DNA from: Eleginops maclovinus
Lineage: Eukaryota; Chordata; Actinopteri; Perciformes; Eleginopidae
Length of the DNA stretch: 64,000 nucleotides
Assembly (NCBI RefSeq): GCF_036324505.1
Contig: NC_086352.1
Location: 29,158,312-29,222,311 of the forward strand
Reading direction: 5' to 3'
Part shown: piece by piece, positions 23,749 through 34,200 of the stretch
Layout: each line of letters starts with the position of its first letter
Position numbering within the stretch: position 1 is the stretch's first letter
The notes under the pieces: generated by a model
Seen by the model: the letters and a program-made list of their open reading frames with translations, nothing else
Databases searched by the model: none
Told to the model about the DNA's origin: nothing
Program-made: the position numbers and the translations under genes

Positions 23749-26484
23749 CTGAAATGACAAAGAAACAGGTCAATTTGTTGTGGTCATTCCTAAATAAAAG
23801 GACAAATGGCTTAAAACATCCTGGCAACATTAACTGTAAATCAAAACTTTATGAACGATAGTCTGACAATGTGCAATATTTCTTATTATCAACCAACTTC
23901 ATGATAAGACAAAAAACAGGGAATGTAGATCTTCTAAAAGGTATTAAACTGCTGGTCTACGTGACCAAATGTTTAGTATACTTCTCCTAAACTGCTGGTG
24001 TGCGTGACCAAATGTTTAGCATACTTCTCCTAAACTGCTGGTGTGCGTGACCAGCAGTTTAGGAGAACTAGCCTACTAAACATTTTGTCCTCCTAGCTAG
24101 CCATTTTGCTCTGTGGATGTTGATCATATCGTCCACCACTTTGGTTCACACTTTATTTTCAGTTGAAATCTTAAATGTGTCCAAAAGTTTGGAAAAGACC
24201 GACTCCGTACAAAAGCTGTGACATTCATATGGGCATGCGTTATGCTGATTAGCTTATAAAATGTTAGCATGATAACACGAGAAACAACAAGGTGAACCGC
24301 AGACAAGGAAGACACAGTGATGATTGTGGTATATTAATGGGATTTGTTGACAAGAAGAAACCAATAGTTTGAAAGTCGAAGTACGTTTTGTGTGTGTGGG
24401 GAAATGACTGTGAAGTGTGCTTCGTGTACACATACCTGATAGATCCCCTCCACTCTTTGGAGCTGAAGTGACAGACTCTAAAAAAACAAAGACATCATGT
24501 TAACGCACAGTATCACAGCATGCATGCTTTATAATGGACTCTTAGTCCCACCTCTACCTGTCACTCACCTGACATCCTGACCAGATTCATGCTGTAGTCA
24601 GAGAACTCATGGGGTTTGCTCACTGAACAAACATGAGCCCCAAAATCCTCCATGTGGACGTGTTGGATGGTGAGTGTGATGCTTCCGGGGCTATAGGTGA
24701 TGGTGTACCCACTGGTGCAGTTCTGGTAAGCTTTGTGTTTGATGTAGTGACACAACAGCTGGTTGTTTGGGCCCCTCCACTGCACAGACAGCTGAGGGAT
24801 GTGAGTGTTCTCCTCATAGTTGTATGAACATGGGAGGGTGACTTGCTGACCAGGCTGACCCAGCACTGTTACAGCACTGCCTGGGGACAGAAGAGCATCG
24901 AAGAGGTCCTCCGCACTGACAAACCCAAACACATGCATTTCTTCCTTTGCAGCCGCAACAGGGCTGTCAAGCCTCTTCAACTCACAGTTTAAATATCACA
25001 CGGGGTGAAAGATAAATTCAGATCCTTGTTAACTTTGAAAATACTTTACTTCAATTAAAATGTGATCAATTAATCTGATGATAATATTCTCAATAAATCT
25101 GTTTGGTAAAGTAAATGTCCAAAACATTTAGTCAATGTCAAAAGCAAAGGCTTTATATGTTTTGTTTTATCAGTCCAAAACCCAAACATTTTCTGTTAAA
25201 ATATGAAGGAAACGGAGAAAAGCAGGAAAATCTACAAATTCAAGAGGCTAAAAATAGCTGTTGTTCCATCATGTATAGGCTTACTAATCATTGCAGCCCT
25301 ACATTGTTCAGAAAATCTTCCCTATCAGTGTTTCACTATAAATAACATATTTTTTGTTATTTGCTGTATTCATGTTTGCGTTGCATTTTATTGCTGTATA
25401 TTTTTGTGATTGTGCTCATTTAGATCCTATTTTAATCTACTACAATGCATCATGGTCTATAAAATCTGTTTGCAGATACATTTTCTGTAAGATCTGATTG
25501 TATCTTTGCTGCTGTAATGTGAGATCCATGTATCTCTAAAGACAACTTTTCTCAAGCTCAGAGAAACAGCCGATTAGGGTTAAATTTAACTTAAGAATTA
25601 TGAGTATTTTCCAAACCTATAAAGGAACACTTCATTTTTCAGTTTATCACAAACATCAGAAAATCTACTCATGGTGTTCACTGGACAGGAAGTGATGACC
25701 AGTGCTGCCACAGTTACTTCGAAAAAGTAATCTAATTACTCCTTTAAGAAGTAATTTAGTAACTTTACTGATTACTTGATTTTAAAAGTAACTAAGTTAG
25801 ATTACAAGTTACTTTAGTTACATTCAGCAGCTGCCGACAATAGGGGGGGAACTGTGTACAACGAACCTTAATATTGTCATCTTTAACAGACTCAAAAAAC
25901 TCAAAATAGTGACTGTATTTCCAGCTAGAAAACGCACATCTCTCTCCTCCTCCATTGTTGTTTACGTTTGTGTCGCTGTGTGGTATTACACGTGAGTTGT
26001 CCTCGTGCTGAACACGTGACTTAATTGTCGCATAGACGTCACTCCCCGAGACTCAAGAAGAAAGCAACAATATATCTGTTTACTCAGGAAAATGACTAAA
26101 ATAGTAATGCACAGTGACTTGGATGAGTAACTTTAATCTGATTACTGGTTTGGAAATAGTAACGCGTTAGATCACTCGTTACTGAAAAAAGTGGTCAGAT
26201 TAGAGTAACGCGTTACTGACATCACTGGTGATGAGACACTTTAGCTGGAAAAGTAACCACTGTTTTTCATTGAGGAAACTATGAAAAGAAGCCCAGCGTT
26301 CATCAGTATCAGTCATGGTTGATATTTAATCAAAATGAAAGATATATATAAAAGACATTTCCTACATGTTCAATTAAATCTGATTATGTTTGTCATTGAA
26401 CGTACCTTCTCCGACACATTTCGACAGAATCATTCCAAGGAACAGCGTAGCCGTCGCAGTCTGTCCAAGATGTGTCCTCCCCAT
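23696..26484 (-). CDS. Single V-set immunoglobulin-superfamily surface protein, probably GPI-anchored
   Basis: Four minus-strand exons join in phase, all phase 1: 26406-26484, 24569-24880, 24436-24477 and 23696-23748. Total 486 bases, or 161 residues plus stop. Residues 1-26 form a signal peptide (hydrophobic TATLFLGMIL). Residues 27-131 form one V-set domain with canonical cysteines in TLPCSY and HVCSV, the core Trp in VQWRG, a DFGAHVC motif with His where most V domains have Tyr, an extra cysteine pair (LLCHY, QNCTSG) and one N-glycosylation site (NCT). A 14-residue Ser/Gly linker is followed by a hydrophobic tail WTLIILYTLLSVCM that stops at once. No cytoplasmic tail and a small-residue stretch before the tail resemble a GPI signal. 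Such proteins act as cell-surface receptors or ligands. I cannot name the orthologue, and alternative 3' exons cannot be excluded. Confidence 0.75.
23946..24080. repeat. 43-bp tandem repeat capped by an inverted copy
   Basis: Two full direct units (23946-23988, 23989-24031) start aaactgctgg and end cttctcct. A third begins at 24032 and runs straight into an inverted unit. The perfect stem is 24026-24042 with 24050-24066 (17 bp, 7-base loop), and an imperfect stem extends to about 35 bp. It lies in the last intron of the Ig-domain gene. Origin by template switching during replication is an inference. Confidence 0.9.
24436..24477 (-). CDS. Ig-domain gene exon 3, short stalk
   Basis: A 42-base exon between acceptor TTTTTTTAG and donor GTATGT, phase 1 to 1, encoding ESVTSAPKSGGDLS. 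The Ser/Gly/Asp-rich composition suits a stalk and potential GPI attachment residues. Being a multiple of three it could be skipped without changing frame. Confidence 0.65.
24569..24880 (-). CDS. Ig-domain gene exon 2, V-set domain
   Basis: 312 bases between acceptor TGTCCCCAG and donor G|GTGAGT, phase 1 at both sides as is typical for a single-exon Ig domain. It encodes SAVTVLGQPGQQVTLPCSYN through SDYSMNLVRMS. Conserved positions: Cys in TLPCSY, Trp in VQWRG, ITLTIQHV, and D-x-G-x-x-x-Cys. The open frame continues upstream of the acceptor, but splicing from the leader exon explains the start better. Confidence 0.85.
25700..26227. mobile_element. Nonautonomous hAT-type element, 528 bp
   Basis: Ends CAGTGCTGCC and (inverted) CAGTGATGTC, with gtaacgcgtta-rich subterminal repeats. 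Flanks are gtgatgac (25692-25699) and gtgatgag (26228-26235), an 8-bp target duplication with one mismatch. An 8-bp duplication with CAGTG ends fits hAT. It sits in the first intron of the Ig-domain gene. No coding capacity. Same family as 47940-48859. Confidence 0.8.
26406..26484 (-). CDS. Ig-domain gene exon 1, signal peptide
   Basis: The ATG at 26482-26484 opens MGRTHLGQTATATLFLGMIL then SKCVGE, a signal peptide with a basic N-region, a hydrophobic core and a polar C-region. Donor G|GTACGT in phase 1, the usual phase for Ig leader exons. Confidence 0.7.
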
Positions 26485-26863
26485 TTGGTGATGGATTCAA
26501 ATATTTGAATGCATGCATATAATTCAAGAATATCAAAAACCTCCAGCACACAGATCAGAAATGGTGGCTGCTTTGTTTCACTTTTACTTCCACTGTTATT
26601 TATAGTTTCCAGGCAGTGGGCTGCAGTCAATCTGTGCTTACCAGGCCTTATTCGACTGCTGTAATAAGATCATATGTTTTGGTTTTAGTTTGAGGTTTAT
26701 GAGTTTGTTCTTGTCTTTTCAGGGGGTTTAAACATTGAGTCAACAAAAACAGCCTGTACACAAGATGGCTACATCCTTTCTAAGAACCAAATAATAGGGT
26801 AATGCACAAAAATAAAATAAAGCCAACTATTTTCTTTTAATGTCATACATTATGTTCATTTTT

Positions 26864-27295
26864 AAAAGTCTCCTATTATGCTATATTTTAACAATATGTT
26901 GTAGGGCAATATCTATACAATGAATACATATGTGAAGTGTTTTGCTCAAAATACCAAACAGATCAACCATTGTTGAGCCTCATCCCCCTCTATTTCAGCC
27001 CTGTTCCTGAAGTGCTGATTCTGTGACTGTCACTTTGAATCTGAGCTGAAGCTGAAGCTGGCCACGGCCCTTTGGAGTGTCATGATCTCCAAAGGGCCGG
27101 CTTTCACTCAGCTAAACGCTGCCGTGATTAAACACCATGATATGTTCCAAACCACATCAATCATTATTTCTGAAACACTTCTCAGTGTTTGCCACTAGAA
27201 CAGAGACATTATATGTATTATATATACAACAACTCTAAGTCCCTCCTGCAGACAACCTGCTGAATACAGACACACAGAGGTGCTGCGGAGGGGAT
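26864..27295. repeat. MITE family A, left-end copy
   Basis: Starts ttaaaagtctcctattatgc and is colinear with the 51.27-kb copy through taccaaacagatca, ctatttcagccctg, gtgctgattctgtgactgt, aaacgctgccgtgattaaac and caactctaagtccctcctgcag. The right terminus is absent. It preserves the uninterrupted caactctaagtccctcc site that is split by an insertion in the other copy. Confidence 0.75.
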
Positions 27296-27326
27296 TCACT
27301 CTTTTTCAACAACATATTATAGGTCT

Positions 27327-27329
<3 letters not shown>

Positions 27330-27381
<52 letters not shown>
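27330..27381. repeat. (TA)n microsatellite, about 52 bp
   Basis: Pure TA dinucleotides between the MITE family A remnant and the Tc1 element; a likely insertion target for TA-specific transposons. Confidence 0.95.
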
Positions 27382-27384
<3 letters not shown>

Positions 27385-27480
27385 AACAGATCATGCATTG
27401 TAGCATGCCTCATCTCACACTTAAATGTTTCAGATCATCAAATAAATTTAAATATTAGACAAAGATAACATAAGTAAACA

Positions 27481-28793
27481 CAAAATGCAGTTTTTAAATG
27501 AAGGTGTTTATTATTAAGGGGGAAAAAAATCCAAGCCTACATGGCCCAGTGTGAAAAAGTGATTGCCCCCCCCCCCCCTAGCCACACCCAGGCCTGATTA
27601 CTGCCACACCTGTTCTCAATCAAGAAATCACTTAAATAGGACCTGCCTGACAAAGTGAAGTAGACCAAAAGATCCTCAAAAGCTAGACATCATGCTGCGA
27701 TCCAAAGAAATTCAGGAACAAATGAGAAGCAAAGTAATTACTACTATCAGTCTGGAAAAGGTTATAAAGCCATTTCTAAAGCTTTGGGACTCCAGCGAGC
27801 CACAGTGAGAGCCATTATCCACAAATGGCGAAAACATGGAACGGTTGTGAACCTTCCCAGGAGTGGCCAGCCGACCAAAATTACCTCAAGAGCGCAGCGA
27901 CCACTCATCCAAGAGGTCACAAAAGACCCCGCAACAACATCCAAAGAACTGCAGCCCTCACTTGCCTCAGTTAAGGTCAGTGCTCATGACTCCACCATAA
28001 GAAAGAGACTGGGCAAAAATGGCCTGCATGGCAGAGTTCCAAGACGAAAACCACTGCTGACACAAAATGAACATAAAAGCTTGTCTCAGTTTTGCCAAAA
28101 AAACATTGTGATGATCCCCAAGACTTTGGGGAAAATACTCTGTGGACTGACGAGACAAAAGTTGAACTTTTTGGAAGGTGTGTATCCCATTACATCTGGC
28201 ATAAAAGTAACACAGCATTTCAGAAAAGGAACATCAAACCAACAGTAAAATGTGGTGGTGGTAGTGTGATGGTCTGGAGCTTTGCTGCTTCAGGACCTGG
28301 AAGACTTGCTGTGGTAAATGGAATCATGAATTCTGCTGTCTACCAACAAATCCTGAAGGAGAATGTCCGGCCATCTGTTTGTGACCTCAAGCTGAAGCAC
28401 ACTTGGGTTCTGCAGCAGGACAATGATCCAAAACACACCAGCAAGTCCACCTCTGAATGGCTTAAGCAAAACAAAACAAAGACTTTGGAGTGGGCTAGTC
28501 AAAGTCCTAACCTGCATCCGATTGAGATGCTGTGGCATGATCTTAAAAAGGTGATTCATGCTCGAAAACCCTCCAATGTGGCAAAGATGAGAGGGCCAAA
28601 ATTCCTCCACAGCGCTGTAAAAGACTCATTGCCAGTTATCGCAAACGCTTGACTGCAGTTGTTGCTGCTAAGGGTGGCCCAACCAGTTATAAGGTTTAGG
28701 GGGCAATCACTTTTTCACACAGGGCCTTGTAGGTTTGGATTCTTTTCCCTCCTTAATAATAAACAAACACCTTCATTTAAAAACTGCATTTTG
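27481..28793 (+). mobile_element. Tc1/mariner transposon, inactivated
   Basis: Inverted ends: caaaatgcagtttttaaatg and gtgtgaaaaagtgattgccc on the left (27481-27573) match the inverted right end (about 28690-28793). Flanking TA dinucleotides are compatible with Tc1 insertion. A 13-base C run replaces the usual short one in the left end. Sequence left of 27481 (from about 27400) resembles the outer part of longer copies of this family as I remember them, whereas the right end stops at 28793, so the right terminus may be trimmed. Confidence 0.88.
27692..28699 (+). pseudogene. Tc1-type transposase, frameshifted
   Basis: Helix-turn-helix N-terminal part LQRATVRAIIHKWRKHGT and NLPRSGQPTKI (from 27784), then after a frame change ENTLWTDETKVELFGR, GGGSVMVWSFAASGPGRLAV, VLQQDNDPKHTSKSTSEWL and NLHPIEMLWHDLKK. 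The DDE triad is visible as D of WTDE, D of DNDPKH and E of PIEMLW (DD34E, typical of Tc1). There are frameshifts near 27745, 28085 and 28585. The C-terminal RLTAVVAAKGGPTSY remains readable in a third frame and ends in TAG at 28697. About 335 residues before decay. Confidence 0.88.
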
Positions 28794-28799
28794 TTTTAT

Positions 28800-30314
28800 G
28801 CACAACCCAAAAACACATTGTGACATCACAGTGGCCAAAATCTGATCAGCTCATTTTCATACAGGTTTTTATATTGCTGGATCAGGACACAAAGAGAAAG
28901 AATCTCTTAACTCAGAGGGCACACATGTAACAAAGGTAATTGAGACACGGCAGCCATTAAGGGCACAATCTTAACGTGAGATTAAAGTGACCTTCGACCC
29001 CCAACTCTTATCAGTTAATCTTTGTAAAGTGAATTTCTTGCTAAATTTAAATGAATTCACACCAGCGGACCACACTCAGACATATACCTGTGATGAAAGG
29101 TCAGAGGTACAATTCATGTTATCTGAGCATGTAGGATATTTATATTAATAAAATGTCCTGCAAGTTGTGTTTGTGTATGAAGAATAAATGCAACATCACT
29201 GAAATCACAGAAATCTCTTTAATATCAATCAGTGTTTTTTTACAAACACGCTCATAGTGAATCTTAGCTAAACTTCCATTGTACAGAACTACTGACCACA
29301 ACGACATAATCACACTGTGCACAAAAAGGAGAACACACTGTACACTGGCACAGGCCCACTGAGATACATTTACACACACACATACATGCACTCACACACA
29401 TTCACTCTAATGGTGTGAAGTTTATTTACAGGTGCTGCACCATCTTAAATATGACTCATCTTAATACTTACGTACAGACTCTTGTAAACAAACATTTGCG
29501 AAAAATCTTGACTGAACGGAAACTGATCAATGTTTTATGATTTATGACTCATGTTGTTGACTTCAGGCCTCATGCAAGAACCTATTGTGCGAAGACAGAA
29601 TTGTTAACATATAGAAAAAGCCTGAGTATGAATAAAAGTTCAGACAGTTTTCTAAAGGGGACAAAAACCTGTTTGTCTTCAAAATGCAAATACTACATTT
29701 ATGTTGTACTTATATGGAATTGTATTTATATACTGTAACCCCCTTTCTGTCTGATTTACATTATTGTGCAGACATGACTAATTCTACCGGTTTGATTTGT
29801 TTTGTTCCAACTTCTCAAAGAATAAAATAATCATAATTTCTCAATCTGATAGTTACAGTTTGAATGTGACTATAATAAAAAGCAAAGTAAGTCAAACTTT
29901 TGTTTAGTATTTTGGGCAGGGTAATTGTTTGTAAAATCCCATTACTCCAGCAGCTTCTGAGGTTATGAATGTCTCCCTTCATGACTAGGTTAACATCACA
30001 TGCAATCGCATTGATCTCTTGTCTTTACCGCCTGACTTCAAACTCCTCGAGCACAGCCTGCTTTAAAACAATGCAAGGGCTGCGTTGGTGGGGGTTTGTT
30101 TCTTCGGTTATCAGTCAAGACTTGAAAATATGAGCTACAAATTTACAAAGACTGAAGGTTTGTCAGACTCCACAACACTCTACTGTGATTAAAAAATACT
30201 ATACTACCTTTATACCTGTGCAAAGCAGAGGCTTTTTTGGGCCAGAAAGTGCCTTTTTAAGAGATATTGTTGTAAAGGTGGGAATCAGAGTGGAGGTCAG
30301 TGCCTGAAAGTTTG
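28800..30314. other. Intergenic, nothing recognised
   Basis: AT-rich sequence between the Tc1 element and the tspan18 3' end. No exon, RNA or transposon end identified. Confidence 0.45.
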
Positions 30315-30397
30315 GCGAACCGGATTCAAACCTGTGTACTGGGCCGAAGACACCCCCTGTTGGCCACCAGCTCTAACTACTGAGCTATATGACAGCC
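30315..30397 (-). tRNA. tRNA-like sequence (pseudogene or tRNA-derived SINE head)
   Basis: On the minus strand it reads GGCTGTCATATAGCTCAG, then TAGTTAGAGC, a good A-box with a perfect D-stem (GCTC/GAGC), and later ACAGGTTTGAATCCGGT, a B-box with an almost paired T-stem. Spacing suits a class I or II tRNA (83 bases). The acceptor stem pairs poorly and no clean anticodon stem forms, so it is not a functional tRNA. It is either a decayed tRNA or the 5' part of a tRNA-derived SINE. Confidence 0.45.
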
Positions 30398-31178
30398 TCA
30401 GAGCGTCTCTCCTTCATTTCTGTCATAGTATGGCTCTACTCTAACGTGAAATTCTGTTTAGCTGTAGTCATATTTTCAAATACTGAGATATGCATTTGTT
30501 AGTGTTTTCACCTGCTGATAAAAAAACAAGACTTAAAGCTCCACTGTGTTTCAGTTTTATGGGATGTGTTTTTGAGTTAACAGGTGGTCCAGATAAATAC
30601 AAAAGGTTACTACATTCATCAGGTTTGAACAACAAATGAGAGCACTTAAGTGAATCTCAAAGTAAAAAGAGGTTCATTAGGAGAATACGAACAGGTTCTT
30701 GCATGAGGCCTGACGGGTTTTGATTTTAATTGTTGATTCACATTGTTTTCCCTTTGAGTCTTCTAAGGGGAGTTAAGATGTGCTGTGTGTACCTGAACTG
30801 TGCTGTGCAGACCTTGATCCGCAACATCCATCATCACCGCCGACTGGAGGGTAAAGTTTGGCTATAAAACATGTTTCAGCTCTAGGGCCAGTTTCGCATA
30901 CAGATTGGACTGAAGTGACCTTCTATAGTTCCGTTAGCCCTATTAGCACCAGTGGTTATCCTTTACTTCAGAAAAAAGCAGTGCTTGGGTGTTGAATTAC
31001 TTCCTGTGAGTGTCTTTTGTGTCCAAAGCAGTGCCTTACAGCGCAGCTGCTGCTGCTACTGTGAAGTACAACATGATGTCACAAAACCAATGAGACAGAT
31101 AAACCATCACTGTACAAATACATGTAATATTTATTCCTTCTGCTTGTGCTGGTCCACTGGCTGGTGATGATGCAGCAG

Positions 31179-31226
31179 TTATTGGATGCCTCTGAACAAA
31201 CACATCGCAAACACCATGGCAAAAAG
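31179..31226 (-). CDS. tspan18: tspan18 last coding exon
   Basis: Acceptor CTCTGCAG at 31227, then [15 protein letters not shown] and TAA. The C-terminal FRGIQ matches the TSPAN18 tail. A minus-strand AATAAA at 31130-31135 lies only about 44 bases beyond the stop; a longer 3' untranslated region is more likely, but its end is not identifiable. Confidence 0.93.
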   Translation of the reverse strand, partial: LFAMVFAMCLFRGIQ

Positions 31227-34200
31227 CTGCAGAGAGGAGAGGAAACTGTCATTCCCCTGTATGAAATGTTTGTCTGTTTTTTCTTTGAGTGATATTTTTA
31301 AACTGTGCTGTACTTTGCAGCGAACTGTGTCAACTCTCTGCAATGAAAAATAATGAATCTGTAAGTGAAACTGCCCCAGAATTTACCTGAAATTCAAGAT
31401 TTTCAGAACTTTTTCTCGACAACACAATTTCACATAACTGACAAAACCTGTTCCGCATAATTAGGATACTAAAGAAACATTTTGCCAAATTTTTTTAGGG
31501 TTTTAAGACAAGGTTGGCAAGCCATTTTAGTTTTTGATCGTCTGCTGAAAACCAGAATTTTTCTGAGATTGGTTTGAGTAATTTCATTAGATAAAAACAG
31601 GGACACTAAAAAGTGATGCACACAGCTGGGACTTGAGCGCTTGGTGACGTTCAGGATTATAAAGTTGGCCAACTTTATATCGTCGGTGATCGTAACTTCT
31701 GAAGCAATGGACTAAAACACAATGAGAACACAGGAGAGCTGGAACTTCATGGCAAACACTGAAGGTTTGTTATGAAGTTATGGCCGGAGAATTGACAAGA
31801 CATTTGCTGCAGCCACAAGTTGACACAGCGGTTGTCCGACCAATTCTGAAGATTTCTCACCCCGGACCCATGTGAGACAAAACACTGAGAGCACAGCAGC
31901 CCAAGGTTGCAGGCCTCTGCTCAGTGAGGGCAGTACAAACAGATAAAGTGGTTCAAAGTTATGGCCGAGGAAAATATTTCCCCAACATGGTCTATTGTAA
32001 TTTGAAGTGCTCCGGTCCCAGCATCACTTTGTAGTGTCCCCGTTGTCTTTGTGCTTTTTGCTACGTTTTATTCGCAGCGTTTTTTTTAACGACACGAAAT
32101 GTTGGTGAATGTTTTTACTCAATTCTAACCCTGTGTTGGGAAGTTGGTGAAGATGTTTCTTCATGTGCATGTTTTTGGCACATATTTGTGTTTTTATACT
32201 GCACATTTGCACCCGTCGGCATCGTACTACTCTTGTTTAATATGCATACACACATACAAAACCTTTTTATTTTAATTGTAATTTAAATAGCGTCAACATC
32301 ATAACACAAATAACTCATAAGAATTATGCGTAAAATCAGCATCCTAAAAGATAACCTGTAAGGAAAGTATGTTTATTAAAAGGTATTGATCTGATTACTT
32401 GGTGTAGAAAGTCGCAGTTCTAGATATAAATAACTTCTGTTTAAAAAAAGCGTAATTGTTTGATTGTAAACGTACATCACTGTCCTAAATCCCTGACATA
32501 AAAAAAACAGGCGATATACATTACTCAGTATTTAGAAATATAAGGAAATGAGGAAGCGATACATACTTCAATAGTCAGCACCACGATGGCCAGAGCTCCT
32601 GCGGTGTAAATGTACATCTCAAAGTAGTCCACCACCGCAGAGTAACAGCCCTGCATGAATAAAACATACAGCGATATAAAGAAAACTGCCTGGTTAGGAA
32701 AATATATATACATATTACCATATGGTGATGTGTCCATTTAACTGGAATAACATTATTATGAAACAATATAGTGTTTTAGAAACGTCAATTATTGAATTCA
32801 GGAATATTTATCGACTGAATAAAATAAATCTGCATATGATTTTCTGTGTTGACCTTGTTATGTCTGAAGACCATGCTGCCGCTCACACACTGCTCCATAC
32901 TGACGTCTCCGGGGTAACTGTTCCCCTGGCAACAGGCCTCTGGGACCATTTTAGTGGGGCTGAGGAGCCTGAAGAGGCTCTCGTCGAAGTCCTCGGGGCC
33001 CCTCACACCACAGCAGTCGAACTGTACACAGACACATGAAGGGAGGCGTTGATTAAAGATGGAGAGAAGGGTGAAAAGAGAAGGTAAGCGTACAATCGAT
33101 GCTTCACCGTGGTCATGATGGCATTCCAGGTGGATGTGAAGACGTCGGTGTTGTTGTGACCTTGGTAGTGACGTTTCAGCTCCCTGCTGAAATACTCTCT
33201 AGTCAACTGGAAGTAGACACAAACACAGATTAGTTTAGAAACCTGGAAAGTAATTAATGTATCAAAATATGTCTAAACCAGAGCCCAGTCTGCTCTGATT
33301 GGTTAGATGGCTGGCTCTGTTGTGATTGGTCAACCTTTTAGAGATGTGTTGGAAATCAGAATCAGAATCGGTTTGAATACCAAGTAGGTACACAGAGGAG
33401 GAATTTGCTTTGGTATATGTGGTGCATTCAGAGACACAAAGAAGAATAGGTAGCAAATGTTCCACTCCTTAGCCTATCACGTACAATGTGTTGGAGCACG
33501 AGCCAATAGAAGCAAGAGTGTTACATAGGGAGGTCACTATGTTTCAGAAGAAAACAAAGGAGTCCAATGGGGGCGTTTCAGACGGGGGGGGGGGGGGGTG
33601 GGGGTGGGGGGGGGGGGGGGAGAGAGGGTGTGGCAGAGAAACTCCCTCTGCAGGGAACTGGGATTTTATGCCTTTGCAGACCATTTACATGCACAGCAAC
33701 CCCATAGAACACACTAAAGGAAAAGGAAAGCCCTCAAAAATATAATTGGGCCTCTTTGAGTTCATTTTCTTACTGTAGCCTAAACTAACTGTACTTGAGT
33801 ATTGTCCATTTTCTACGACTTTGTTTTCTTTTACCATATTGCAAATATTGTGCTTCTTAAAAATTCACAATATTCAAACAAAATATAAATCAACAAATAA
33901 ATAAATGCATTATGGATTAAGCAAACCAGAAGAATAAAAATGATAAAATCAGCTCCACTTTTAGAAGGCGCAATGCATCCAGTAATGCATCCAATAATTA
34001 TAATCAATGATATAATATGCATGATTTGGAAATTCTTCTACGTTTTAGTTCTTTAAGCATATTTTCATGCTTATGCTTATAAACTTGTACTTAAAATGTA
34101 AATGCAGGGCTTTTACTTATGAGAGTATTTGAACAATGTAGTATTGCTATTTTTACTTAGATATAAACCTGAAGACAATCTGATCATCGTGGTTCTTGTA

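Larger units (their letters stand above)
33270..33757. repeat. MITE family B, copy interrupted by another repeat
   Basis: Left part aaccagagcccagtctgctc to gagatgtgtt (33277-33350) and right part cttagcctatcacgtacaat through accatttacatgcac to attgggcctctttgag (about 33466-33757) match the other family B copies. Foreign sequence of about 115 bases lies between them. Confidence 0.75.

Noticed and set aside
28290..28610. 106-residue minus-strand frame
   Set aside because: Antisense of the Tc1 transposase catalytic region.
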